A DNA stretch of 44,186 nucleotides from Oxalobacteraceae bacterium (lineage in GTDB: Bacteria; Pseudomonadota; Gammaproteobacteria; Burkholderiales; Burkholderiaceae_D), in NCBI GenBank assembly GCA_947454305.1, contig CANGJE010000009.1:1-44186 (forward strand). Reading direction: 5' to 3'. The notes below the pieces were generated by a model. That model did not search any database, was not told where the DNA came from, and saw only the letters and a list, made by a program, of their open reading frames with translations. The stretch's first letter is position 1, and every line of letters starts with the position of its first letter. Positions 35,634-43,664 of this stretch are shown piece by piece. A program made the position numbers and the translations under genes.

Positions 35634-37571
35634 TTAGGTAAGTGAATCATCGTCTTCATCATGTTGAGATGTGAAGCGAGCGTGTTTATTCCCCCTCTTT
35701 TCTTCTACTACGGGCGTCCCATCAGGGTTGGTGAGCCCATTTGATAGATAGGGTTCGTTCTTATCATCCTTTTCTTCTGCGCTAGCATTTTCAGTATCGT
35801 CTTTGAGTGCACCTTGCATATCCACCACCTGATCGTTTTCTGCGTGCGTTGAAAGATCATTTCCCGTTGCGGGTTTAGCGGATCCCTTACATGCGCGAAC
35901 CATGCCTTTGCCCGCGCCATGCATAATCTCCGGAATCAGCCGCAAATCATCACGGAATGCATAACCTGCAATAAAAATCAGTGCAAGCGGCGGCATGATC
36001 ACGGCGAGTAGTCTGTCTTGCTCACTGGTGTGAGGACTCTGAGGAGAAAAGCGCTGTATGAAGTCGGCGTAGACAATTAGGCTAAGCATTTTGCCAATGA
36101 TAGACATGCCTGTATCTATGCGCTTGCTACCGAATTCTGGTGTCACCATGGTGGTGTCACGTTTTTTCTGTGTAGCCAGATCAACTTCGGCTTGGTAGGT
36201 AGTCCACAAGCTTGATTTTTTCTTGGCGTAGCTCATTTCTTTGTCGATAGACTTTTCAAGATCAATAGCGGCTGATAATTTAGTTTCATAATTCCATGGG
36301 TCTGGAATTAGATTATCAATATACGTTTTTATATCTAGCTTAAGACTCTCCAGATAAGCTACTTTTTTAACGAAGCAGTCCGTACTAAAATTGGGCTTCT
36401 CTACAGCACCTGCCATTCGTGATGCAATGAGTTGTCCAGTCAAAGAAGTTGCAGCTCCAGCCAGCATACCAACTAAAAATACGATTCCTATTCGCAGTGA
36501 GACTGGATCAATATTACTGGGAAGTTGTTCTACGTTTGTGCAATTAGCATTAGGCGTATGCGTATGACACCAGGTGGTGGCATTGGCAGCGAAAAGACCA
36601 CCGTGATCGTCATACAGTTGCCAGTCACGAATAGCATATAGCGTAAAAAACCAGGCGAACGGTAAACCTCGAACCAGGAAATTTTTCCCCCAGGCGTTTG
36701 CCATTCCACCAATACCCATGTGTTTCAAAGCCTTCCAGGCAGTCACTTTTTTTATTTCGCCATTAACTTTAATGTCAAATTTTTTACTCGGATCTTTATT
36801 CGCGCAGTGCACAAATAGATCGCCGAGTGCATGTCCTAGTTGGCGCTGTATAGCAAACCAATCCTGAGTTTCGGGGATACCTATTGTGGACGTACGTGTT
36901 AACTGCGCAATTTTTTCACCTAGCAATTCGTTCAGTAGGGGGACCACTACTGGGAATAGCCAAGGATTTCCAGTGCCTATCGTTGCAAAGCCGCCGACTC
37001 CAAATGATGTCAACTGGAGTAAGCCGCCAGCCACAAAATCCATGGCATATTTGCGTATACGCTGTTCTTTTACTGCTTCGGTTTCTTTTTTTTCTTGTCG
37101 CTTATAGTCTTCTCTTTTGACTCGAGTCGAAGGTTGGATCAACTGGTTTTCAAGTTTTTCCCGAAGTTCTTTCGGCATCAAATCTTCGAAATCGTCATCA
37201 CTAGAGTCTGCATCGCTCACGATCGCAGAGCTTTCATCATCTGATGAACTTCCATCAGTTTCCTTAATATCTGAATGTTTGCTATTCGATGAATTTTTAA
37301 GACTTTTATTTTTATCTGATTTTCCAGAAGTTTTTTGAGAGTCAGTGTCTACCTGCGATGAATTTTTATTATTTTTCGGATTGACCTTGAATTGTGGTGA
37401 GCTTTTATGCACCTCTATCAACCCTCCTATGCGAGTGGTGAGTGTTTTATCGTCGCGAGCAAGTTTTTTTCTAGGGGTTTTTTGATCGCTATCCGATTTT
37501 GGTAATCGTTTTGTACCGACATCGATAGATTTTCTAATTGACGATTCTGAAGATGAGCTTGATGTACTCAT
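35634..37571 (-). CDS. Putative multi-pass membrane type III effector
   Basis: A 645-residue protein I do not recognise. Residues 1-170 are polar and low-complexity, rich in Ser, Lys and Asp (MSTSSSSSES at the start, an acidic SSDDDFEDL near 123). About five hydrophobic segments follow, near 176-216, 298-316, 358-386, 487-505 and 521-539, with a charged, probably helical stretch between 400 and 480. The C-terminal 90 residues are acidic. A Ser-rich start plus late membrane segments resembles type III proteins inserted into host membranes. The chaperone gene ends 9 nt upstream, and AGGTAA in that gap is the ribosome-binding site, so translation is coupled. Host-membrane insertion is inference. 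Confidence 0.55.
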   Translation of the reverse strand: MSTSSSSSESSIRKSIDVGTKRLPKSDSDQKTPRKKLARDDKTLTTRIGGLIEVHKSSPQFKVNPKNNKNSSQVDTDSQKTSGKSDKNKSLKNSSNSKHSDIKETDGSSSDDESSAIVSDADSSDDDFEDLMPKELREKLENQLIQPSTRVKREDYKRQEKKETEAVKEQRIRKYAMDFVAGGLLQLTSFGVGGFATIGTGNPWLFPVVVPLLNELLGEKIAQLTRTSTIGIPETQDWFAIQRQLGHALGDLFVHCANKDPSKKFDIKVNGEIKKVTAWKALKHMGIGGMANAWGKNFLVRGLPFAWFFTLYAIRDWQLYDDHGGLFAANATTWCHTHTPNANCTNVEQLPSNIDPVSLRIGIVFLVGMLAGAATSLTGQLIASRMAGAVEKPNFSTDCFVKKVAYLESLKLDIKTYIDNLIPDPWNYETKLSAAIDLEKSIDKEMSYAKKKSSLWTTYQAEVDLATQKKRDTTMVTPEFGSKRIDTGMSIIGKMLSLIVYADFIQRFSPQSPHTSEQDRLLAVIMPPLALIFIAGYAFRDDLRLIPEIMHGAGKGMVRACKGSAKPATGNDLSTHAENDQVVDMQGALKDDTENASAEEKDDKNEPYLSNGLTNPDGTPVVEEKRGNKHARFTSQHDEDDDSLT

Positions 37572-37580
37572 GGCGTTACC

Positions 37581-38063
37581 TCATGCAAGATTGTGGAGTG
37601 GGGTTTGTTCAGGCTGACCAAAAATCTGATTCATAATTTCGGCGATGGGGGCGGCTGCAGCACCTTTGAACAAATTGTTTTGCAGGCTTATGGCGCGCGC
37701 TGAATAACTACGTAAGTCATTCGCTAAAACTTTGGCATCGGTCTGTTCTAGATCAACGACATGAATGACAAACAGTACATGGCCACTGGTGGGATCAAGC
37801 GCATAAATGCCATTAGTTTTTGTGCCGCTTAGTAAATTAAGGGTAAGTAGGTTGTCGTAAATATCAAGACGCTGCGAATCTTGAATGGGACCATGATCGA
37901 CATAACAAAAAATTCGATCGGGATTCGAGTGTTCATCAAAAATAAATGCCATAGGTATGTCGTCAATTTCTAAATAATTAGAAAATCCCAGCTCATCCAG
38001 ATCCTCTAAATTCAGCTCGGTTGAAATGTCACGACACAGCTCTATAAATTGCGAATGATTCAT
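37581..38063 (-). CDS. CesT-family type III secretion chaperone
   Basis: A 160-residue acidic protein with the class I chaperone layout: N-terminal helix (FIELCRDISTELNL), IPMAFIFDEH and RIFCYVDHGPI strands, the central helix IYDNLLTLNLLSGTKTNGIYALDPTSGHVLFVIHV, then a long C-terminal helix (DLRSYSARAISLQNNLFKG). The LDP-SGHVLF pattern is characteristic. GGAGA lies 10 nt before the ATG. It is the middle gene of a three-gene unit: a 43-residue ORF 15 nt upstream and the membrane protein, its likely cargo, downstream. It shares little direct identity with the chaperone at 5275-5745, so the two probably serve different cargo. Confidence 0.65.
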   Translation of the reverse strand: MNHSQFIELCRDISTELNLEDLDELGFSNYLEIDDIPMAFIFDEHSNPDRIFCYVDHGPIQDSQRLDIYDNLLTLNLLSGTKTNGIYALDPTSGHVLFVIHVVDLEQTDAKVLANDLRSYSARAISLQNNLFKGAAAAPIAEIMNQIFGQPEQTPLHNLA

Positions 38064-38078
38064 GGTGTGTGGTCTCCG

Positions 38079-38210
38079 TCATGAAATTAAAAATGAGGCA
38101 GACTGATTGAACTCACCGATAAAACTCGATGGAGTGAAGTAAGGCATTTCACTTTTTTTAGGCAAAAAGCTACCCTTCAGGCGTGTTCGCCTGTTTGTCA
38201 TCTGAACCAT
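38079..38210 (-). CDS. Small ORF (43 residues) leading the chaperone cassette
   Basis: A short basic protein beginning MVQMTNRRTRLKGSFL and ending SASFLIS. It has a near-perfect ribosome-binding site, AGGAGA at 38218-38223, 7 nt from the ATG, which is better than that of the chaperone gene 15 nt downstream. Directly upstream is the 12-bp palindrome TTATTCGAATAA (38227-38238). A hairpin (CAGGCG, TGTT, CGCCTG; 38178-38193) falls inside the coding sequence. It may be a real small protein or a translated leader that sets chaperone expression. I recognise no family. Confidence 0.4.
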   Translation of the reverse strand: MVQMTNRRTRLKGSFLPKKSEMPYFTPSSFIGEFNQSASFLIS

Positions 38211-38226
38211 GGTTATGTCTCCTGTT

Positions 38227-38238
38227 TTATTCGAATAA
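38227..38238. promoter_or_regulatory. 12-bp perfect palindrome TTATTCGAATAA
   Basis: It lies just upstream of the small ORF's ribosome-binding site and downstream of the hrp-box-like element. This is the position expected of an operator or leader element. Confidence 0.3.
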
Positions 38239-38294
38239 TCAGCAGCGGGAACTACCGCAATCTAGTCAGCGCCGCGCTGAATATTTGTGAGAGT

Positions 38295-38322
38295 TGTGTA
38301 ACCAGCTTGCGCTGATAGTTCA
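38295..38322 (-). promoter_or_regulatory. hrp-box-like promoter element
   Basis: On the minus strand TGAACT, 15 nt, TTACACA lies 84 nt upstream of the small ORF that leads the second chaperone cassette. It shares GAACT-N15-xTACxCA with the element at 5153-5180. On its own it matches the HrpL consensus less well (4 of 6 and 3 of 5 fixed positions), so the call depends on the pair. Confidence 0.35.
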
Positions 38323-38344
38323 ATGAAGATGCAAAATAGGCATG

Positions 38345-38372
38345 AAAAAACCTTGCGCTTTCTTAAAGCGCA
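38345..38372 (-). terminator. Intrinsic terminator of the glutathione peroxidase gene
   Basis: On the minus strand TGCGCTTT and AAAGCGCA form a perfect 8-bp stem with a 3-nt loop, followed by AGGTTTTTTC. It lies about 75 nt after the stop at 38449, beyond a second hairpin. Confidence 0.6.
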
Positions 38373-38404
38373 TGCATTTTGAACAGGGCGGGTGGTAGTG
38401 CAGA

Positions 38405-38435
38405 CGCAGGTAGTCTGGAAATCTGACTACCTGCG
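38405..38435. terminator. 11-bp hairpin downstream of the glutathione peroxidase gene
   Basis: Arms CGCAGGTAGTC and GACTACCTGCG are perfect with a 9-nt loop, 13 nt after the stop codon. No U-tract follows directly; the hairpin at 38354-38372 supplies one further on. Confidence 0.45.
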
Positions 38436-38448
38436 GTGTGAAAAGAAT

Positions 38449-38934
38449 TTAAGCAGCCAAGAGTTTGGCGACGTCAGACTCCAGCTGAGCCGGTGTGGTG
38501 GTCGGAGCGTAGCGTTCGTGCACTTTGCCATCTCGACCGACGAGAAATTTCGTGAAATTCCATTTGATGCCCTCGGTACCTAACAGGCCGGGCGCTTCTG
38601 CTTTGAGTAGCGTGAATAAGGGATGGGCGTTGGCACCGTTGACATCGACTTTGTCAAACAAGGGAAAACTCACTCCGTAATTTTTTTCGCAAAATGCGGC
38701 AATATCTGCGGCGTTGCCGGGTTCCTGAGCGCCGAATTGATTGCAGGGAAAACCCAGCACAACTAATCCCTGTTCTTTGTATTGGCGGTACAAAGTCTCA
38801 AGTCCCGCATAGTGAGGGGTGAAGCCGCATTGGCTAGCGGTATTCACTATTAATAGTACGTGTCCTTTGTAAGCGGACAGATCGGTGTCTTTGCCCGCGA
38901 GGGTTCGCACTGGCAGAGAATATAAGTCGCTCAT
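38449..38934 (-). CDS. Glutathione peroxidase family protein (thiol peroxidase)
   Basis: A peroxide-reducing enzyme of 161 residues with the Cys-type active site: C36 in NTASQCGFTP, Q70 in CNQFGAQEPG, and W125-N126 in KWNFTKFLVGRDG. Bacterial members of this BtuE-like group usually use thioredoxin or glutathione. I chose ATG at 38934, with GGAG 6 nt upstream; an in-frame start at 38952 adds six residues. It diverges from yggS across a spacer holding an 18-bp palindrome. The nearby oxyR gene (42639-43586) makes peroxide control plausible but is not evidence of it. Confidence 0.93.
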   Translation of the reverse strand: MSDLYSLPVRTLAGKDTDLSAYKGHVLLIVNTASQCGFTPHYAGLETLYRQYKEQGLVVLGFPCNQFGAQEPGNAADIAAFCEKNYGVSFPLFDKVDVNGANAHPLFTLLKAEAPGLLGTEGIKWNFTKFLVGRDGKVHERYAPTTTPAQLESDVAKLLAA

Positions 38935-38980
38935 CGAGATCTCCATAACCAAACAGAGCGTTGATACTAGCAGGGCTGGG

Positions 38981-38998
38981 CCTGGTCTGCAGACCAGG
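38981..38998. promoter_or_regulatory. Perfect 18-bp palindrome in the gpx-yggS divergent spacer
   Basis: CCTGGTCTG followed directly by CAGACCAGG forms a gapless palindrome in the 88-nt spacer between the divergent peroxidase gene and yggS. A dimeric regulator site is plausible. Confidence 0.4.
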
Positions 38999-39008
38999 TC
39001 GCTTGAGC

Positions 39009-39014
39009 GATAAT
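39009..39014 (+). promoter_or_regulatory. -10 element of yggS-proC promoter, near-leaderless
   Basis: GATAAT ends 8 nt before the yggS ATG at 39023, so transcription would begin within a few bases of the start codon. No ribosome-binding site is visible between. Confidence 0.35.
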
Positions 39015-39022
39015 GCGGGGCT

Positions 39023-39724
39023 ATGTCGATATCTATCCAACTTGCTGCTGTGCGTCATGCCATAGACCAATCTTGCCAAACGGCTGGACGCGAACCTGCG
39101 TCGGTATCGCTGCTGGCAGTCTCTAAAACATTTGGGGCTGAAGCGGTGATAGTAGCGGCGGATGCGGGTCAAGTTGCCTTTGGTGAAAATTACTTGCAAG
39201 AGGCGGTGAATAAAATAGCCGAAGTACGCAAGCTCAGGCCTGAGCTGTCATTAGAGTGGCATTTTATTGGGCCGATACAAAGTAATAAGACGCGTCCGAT
39301 TGCAGAAAATTTTTCGTGGGTACATGCAGTCGACCGCGAAAAAATCGCGCAGCGCTTATCTGAGCAGCGGCCTGAGGGTTTGCCACCATTGAATATTTGT
39401 CTGCAGGTGAATGTGAGTGGTGAGTCTAGTAAGAGTGGTGTAACACCGGAAGAATTACCCGCGTTAGCTAAAGCCGTTGCGGGATTGCCCAATATTCAGT
39501 TACGCGGTTTGATGGCGATACCGGAGCCAGAAGCAGATCCTGCTCGACAACGTGCGCCGTTTGCTTTGCTGCGCGAATTACAAAAACAATTAGCTGCGAT
39601 GGGTATACACACCGATACCCTGTCTATGGGTATGTCGGGTGATATGCAGGCGGCCATCGCGGAAGGTGCAACGATGGTGCGTATAGGTAGCGCAATTTTT
39701 GGAAAACGAGATTATGCAAACTAA
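39023..39724 (+). CDS. yggS: YggS-family pyridoxal-phosphate homeostasis protein
   Basis: A single-domain TIM-barrel PLP-binding protein (PLPBP/COG0325), 233 residues, that buffers vitamin B6 and affects amino-acid metabolism. The PLP lysine is K35 in LLAVSKTFGAE. Other family blocks are AFGENYLQEA, WHFIGPIQSNKTR, QVNVSGESSKSG, and the C-terminal phosphate loop LSMGMSGDMQAAIAEGATMVRIG. It overlaps proC by 11 bp; pairing with proC is a widely conserved arrangement. Confidence 0.95.
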   Translation: MSISIQLAAVRHAIDQSCQTAGREPASVSLLAVSKTFGAEAVIVAADAGQVAFGENYLQEAVNKIAEVRKLRPELSLEWHFIGPIQSNKTRPIAENFSWVHAVDREKIAQRLSEQRPEGLPPLNICLQVNVSGESSKSGVTPEELPALAKAVAGLPNIQLRGLMAIPEPEADPARQRAPFALLRELQKQLAAMGIHTDTLSMGMSGDMQAAIAEGATMVRIGSAIFGKRDYAN

Positions 39725-40538
39725 GTTAAACATTGCTTTCATCGGCGGCGGCAATATGGCGCAAGCCTTGATCAGTGGGCTGGCGGACAAACTTATTCCA
39801 GCGAACCAAATTCATGTGGTGGATGTGCATGCAGAGACACTACGCAGCGTAGAAAAAAAATGGGGTGTAACTACTGCTGTAACTGCAGGCGCTGAAGTGA
39901 GTGCGGCAGATGTGATTGTGCTGGCGGTTAAGCCGCAACAGATGCATGACGTGGCATCGGGTATCGCGCCGTCCATAAAAAATCAATTAATACTTTCTAT
40001 CGCTGCGGGTATTCGTGCCGATGATTTATCGCGCTGGTTGGGCGGGCATCAGGCCATAGTTAGAACTATGCCCAACACACCCGCCTTAATTGGTCAAGGC
40101 ATTACCGGCATGGTGGCTTTAGCGGGCGTGTCGGATCAGCAGCGCACTATTGCTGACACTATTTTGCGTGCCGTGGGTCAAACAGTCTGGTTGGAATCAG
40201 AAAATCAAATCGATGCAGTGACTGCCGTATCAGGTAGCGGGCCGGCTTATGTATTTTATTTTTTGGAAGCGATGCAACAGGCTGCAGTTGAATTAGGTTT
40301 GAGCGCTGAGCAAGGTCGTAGCCTGGCGCAAGCAACCTTTCTTGGAGCAGCTGCATTGGCTAGTGCGTCCGATGAATCACTCGCCACGTTACGTGAGCGT
40401 GTTACGTCGAAAGGCGGCACCACCTATGCTGCGTTGACATCGATGAATGACGATGCAGTGCAAGCTGCCATCATCAAGGCGTTGAAAGCAGCTGCACAGC
40501 GTGGTGCTGAGCTGGGGAAAGAATTTGGCCAGAGCTGA
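39714..40538 (+). CDS. proC: Pyrroline-5-carboxylate reductase
   Basis: Catalyses the last step of proline synthesis. The 274-residue protein has the N-terminal NAD(P) fold IAFIGGGNMAQALISGL, then VIVLAVKPQQM, RTMPNTPALIGQGITGM, AVSGSGPAYVFYFLEAM and the dimer-domain motif RVTSKGGTTYAAL. I chose ATG at 39714, which gives the conserved MQTKLNIAFIGGGN start and an 11-bp overlap with yggS. It ends 14 bp from the convergent pilT. Confidence 0.96.
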   Translation: MQTKLNIAFIGGGNMAQALISGLADKLIPANQIHVVDVHAETLRSVEKKWGVTTAVTAGAEVSAADVIVLAVKPQQMHDVASGIAPSIKNQLILSIAAGIRADDLSRWLGGHQAIVRTMPNTPALIGQGITGMVALAGVSDQQRTIADTILRAVGQTVWLESENQIDAVTAVSGSGPAYVFYFLEAMQQAAVELGLSAEQGRSLAQATFLGAAALASASDESLATLRERVTSKGGTTYAALTSMNDDAVQAAIIKALKAAAQRGAELGKEFGQS

Positions 40539-40552
40539 ACTGCCTTACTTCT

Positions 40553-41593
40553 TTAATGAAAATTTTCGGGTGTCTTGGCCGCTGCTCTGGCGGCATCAAG
40601 ATTGATACGACGGCGACGTACTAAATCAGTCAAGCAAGCGTCTAGTGTTTGCATGCCGACTGCCGATCCAGTTTGTATCGTTGAATACATTTGCGCGACT
40701 TTCGCTTCGCGAATCAAATTACGTATAGCGGGCGTGCCCAACATAATTTCATGGGCAGCGATTCGGCCGGTACCCTCAGCATTTTTCAATAAGGTTTGAG
40801 AGATCACTGCTTGCAGAGATTCAGAGAGCATGGCTCGGACCATTTCCTTTTCATCGCCCGGAAAAACATCAATGATGCGGTCGATAGTTTTTGAAGCGGA
40901 TGCTGTATGCAAGGTACCAAATACAAGGTGTCCCGTTTCAGCGGCGGTGAGCGCTAAGCGTATGGTTTCCAGATCGCGTAATTCACCCACCAAAATAACA
41001 TCGGGATCTTCGCGCAGGGCTGAGCGCAGCGCGGCGGCGAATGAATGGGTATGTGGACCAAGCTCGCGTTGATTGATTAAGCACTTATTTGAGATGTGAA
41101 CAAATTCGATGGGATCTTCAATCGTCAGTATATGTGCCTGTTCGTTTTCATTAATGTGGTTAACCATCGCGGCCAAGGTAGTGGATTTACCTGAACCAGT
41201 CGGGCCGGTCACTAAAATCAAACCACGCGGCTTAAGTGAGAGTTCAGCAAAAATTTTTGGCGTATCTAACTCGGCGAGCGTAAAAATTTTTGAGGGAATG
41301 GTTCGCAGCACAGCTGCCGGTCCGCGATCTTGATGAAATGCATTGACTCGAAAGCGTGCCTGTCCCGGAAGTTCGAATGAAAAATCGACTTCTAGTAATT
41401 CGTCATAGCGCTTACTCAGATCGGCGCTCATGATGGAATCCAACATCGCTCTAACGTCTTGCTTTGAAAGTGATGGAAGGTTGATACGCTTAACATCGCC
41501 ATGCACACGTATCAAGGGTGGCATACCCGCAGATAGATGTAAGTCGGAGGCTTTGTTACGTACGCTGAAAGCAAGCAGTTCAGTGATATCCAT
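40553..41593 (-). CDS. pilT: Type IV pilus retraction ATPase PilT
   Basis: A hexameric ATPase driving pilus retraction and twitching motility. The 346-residue protein begins MDITELLAFSVRNKASDLHLS. It has Walker A GPTGSGKST (130-138), the Asp box TIEDPIEFVH, Walker B DPDVILVGELRD, the His box HLVFGTLHTASA and the PilT-specific C-terminal AIRNLIREAKVAQMY. I chose ATG at 41593 from the conserved N-terminus; the frame is open further upstream without similarity. The ribosome-binding site is weak. Its position opposite yggS-proC is conserved in many proteobacteria. Confidence 0.95.
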   Translation of the reverse strand: MDITELLAFSVRNKASDLHLSAGMPPLIRVHGDVKRINLPSLSKQDVRAMLDSIMSADLSKRYDELLEVDFSFELPGQARFRVNAFHQDRGPAAVLRTIPSKIFTLAELDTPKIFAELSLKPRGLILVTGPTGSGKSTTLAAMVNHINENEQAHILTIEDPIEFVHISNKCLINQRELGPHTHSFAAALRSALREDPDVILVGELRDLETIRLALTAAETGHLVFGTLHTASASKTIDRIIDVFPGDEKEMVRAMLSESLQAVISQTLLKNAEGTGRIAAHEIMLGTPAIRNLIREAKVAQMYSTIQTGSAVGMQTLDACLTDLVRRRRINLDAARAAAKTPENFH

Positions 41594-41761
41594 GAAAAAA
41601 ATAAATGAGATCGCGTGAGAGTTACGTCGACATGGACTGTGAGTGATAAGGCATGCCAACACCGACGCAGATTATCTGGCGTAGATAATTAGGCTGACAA
41701 GGAAAGTACGGGGTGCTGAGGAGTTTGTTGCGTAGATGTGCCGCAGAAGGTGAAAAACTGA

Positions 41762-42628
41762 TTAACCCAACACGATACCTATGAATATCGTAGCGCCTAA
41801 CCAATTGTTGTGACGAAAGGCTGCGAAACATCCTTCACGCTCGCGATGGCGTATCAATGTCCAGTGATAGCCAGCGATGATGGTGGCTACCATCATACCT
41901 GCTGCAAAACCTTTACCTAGTCCTGCAGCGACACCCACTGCGGCGATTAAGCAAAGACTAATTGCGTAACTCAGCATGACTGCGCCGACATCATGCTTGC
42001 CAAATGTTATAGCTGAAGTGCGAATGCCAATGTTGAGATCATCATCGCGATCAACCATGGCGTATTCTGTGTCATACGCTAATGCCCAAAACACATTGGC
42101 AATCAGGAGCACCCAAGCTTCAGTAGGCACGGTGTTGAGTACGGCGGCATAAGCCATCGGTATGCCGAAGCCAAAGGCAATCCCCAAATAGGCTTGGGGT
42201 AATGCAAAAAAACGTTTGAAGTAAGGGTAGCTGCCAGCGACTATCACCGCAAGTACCGATAATTCGCGCGTTAATACATTGAGTGGCAGAATCAGAGCGA
42301 ATGATACTAACGCAAAAATAACGGCGATGGCAATGGCTTCCCAAGCGTGGAGTTGGCCTGAAGTGAGAGGTCGCTCTGCGGTGCGTTTTACATGACGATC
42401 AAAATCGCGGTCAGCAAAATCATTGATGGCGCATCCTGCAGAACGCATCAGTATCGTGCCTACGGAAAAAATCACTATTAGCTGAGTATCAGGCATACCG
42501 CCCGAAGCTAACCATAATGCAGATAGTGTGGGCCACAGCAGCAGCAAGCTGCCTATGGGTTTATCTAATCTGACTAATTTTGCATACAGTGCAAGCCGAT
42601 GAATGATCGACTGAGTCGTGACTGACAT
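41762..42628 (-). CDS. ubiA: 4-Hydroxybenzoate octaprenyltransferase
   Basis: An inner-membrane prenyltransferase of ubiquinone synthesis, 288 residues. The two Asp-rich motifs are [20 protein letters not shown] (NDxxDxxxD) and [20 protein letters not shown]. About eight hydrophobic segments surround them, beginning [21 protein letters not shown] chose ATG at 42628 because [20 protein letters not shown] is the family-like start; the longer open frame overlaps oxyR. It follows oxyR by 10 bp and is probably co-transcribed. No chorismate lyase (ubiC) gene is adjacent. Confidence 0.95.
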   Translation of the reverse strand: MSVTTQSIIHRLALYAKLVRLDKPIGSLLLLWPTLSALWLASGGMPDTQLIVIFSVGTILMRSAGCAINDFADRDFDRHVKRTAERPLTSGQLHAWEAIAIAVIFALVSFALILPLNVLTRELSVLAVIVAGSYPYFKRFFALPQAYLGIAFGFGIPMAYAAVLNTVPTEAWVLLIANVFWALAYDTEYAMVDRDDDLNIGIRTSAITFGKHDVGAVMLSYAISLCLIAAVGVAAGLGKGFAAGMMVATIIAGYHWTLIRHREREGCFAAFRHNNWLGATIFIGIVLG

Positions 42629-42638
42629 GATAAAAAAT

Positions 42639-43586
42639 TTATTCTTCTTCGAGTGCTGCATCCGGCAACATCTGAACGCCTTGCAGATTGCACGCCAGGA
42701 TCGCTTGGCGCACTGCTTCAACCGCTGCGCGGCGAGTGTAGCTCTTGCGCCAGGCGATAACAACACGACGTGAAGGTACCGGCGCTTCGAAGGGAATGTA
42801 ATTCAACATATCTTGGCTACTAGTAGTGGTGGGTACCGATGCTTGAGGTAATACCGTAATGCCGATGCCCGAGGCCACCATGTGTCGTATGGTTTCCAGT
42901 GAGGAGCCTTCAAATGTTTTTGAGATACCGCTGCCGCCGGTAGAGAAGCGCGACATTTCTGGGCACACTTCCAATACCTGATCACGAAAACAATGTCCTG
43001 CACCAAGCAGCAACATCGTTTCAGATTTCAGTTCTTCACTATTAATTTTTTTCCGCTTAGCCCAGGCATGATGACGCGGTAGCGCTACCATGAAAGGCTC
43101 GTCATACACAGGCTGCACCATCAGACCTTGCTGATTAAAAGGTAATGCCATGATAGCCGCATCCAATTCACCCGCACGTAAGAGCTCAATTAACTTTACG
43201 GTGAAATTTTCTTGCAATACCAAAGGCATTTGAGGAACGGTGTTAATGAGCGTAGGTACTAATTGCGGCAGCAAATACGGAGCGATCGTGTAGATCACGC
43301 CTATGCGCAGAGTGCCGGACAAAGGATCATTATTTTGTTTAGCGATGTCGCGGATGAAGGATGTTTGTTCCAGTACTCGCTCTGCCTGCGTAACGATTTG
43401 TGCGCCCACCGGCGTTACGCTGATTTCGGTACCGCCGCGCTCAAAAATAGCGACGCCTAATTCATCTTCGAGCTTTTTAATAGCGACCGATAGCGTGGGT
43501 TGTGCCACGAAGCAGGCTTCGGCTGCACGGCCAAAGTGTTTTTCCCGCGCGACGGCAACGATATATTTCAGTTCTGTCAATGTCAT
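42639..43586 (-). CDS. oxyR: LysR-family peroxide sensor OxyR
   Basis: A hydrogen-peroxide-responsive activator, 315 residues. The winged-helix domain begins [20 protein letters not shown], then [20 protein letters not shown]. The redox cysteines C199 ([12 protein letters not shown]) and C208 (LEVCPE) fall at the same numbers as in E. coli OxyR, so disulfide sensing should be conserved. The C-terminal tail after about residue 300 is short and acidic. It is followed by ubiA in the same transcript and preceded by recG on the same strand, 78 nt away. Confidence 0.93.
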   Translation of the reverse strand: MTLTELKYIVAVAREKHFGRAAEACFVAQPTLSVAIKKLEDELGVAIFERGGTEISVTPVGAQIVTQAERVLEQTSFIRDIAKQNNDPLSGTLRIGVIYTIAPYLLPQLVPTLINTVPQMPLVLQENFTVKLIELLRAGELDAAIMALPFNQQGLMVQPVYDEPFMVALPRHHAWAKRKKINSEELKSETMLLLGAGHCFRDQVLEVCPEMSRFSTGGSGISKTFEGSSLETIRHMVASGIGITVLPQASVPTTTSSQDMLNYIPFEAPVPSRRVVIAWRKSYTRRAAVEAVRQAILACNLQGVQMLPDAALEEE

Positions 43587-43664
43587 GTAATTAGTGTCGC
43601 ATAGTTGGTCGAAAAAGTGGATGTGTTCACTGATTCAATAAGTCGAAATGAGCTATCTGTGAAC

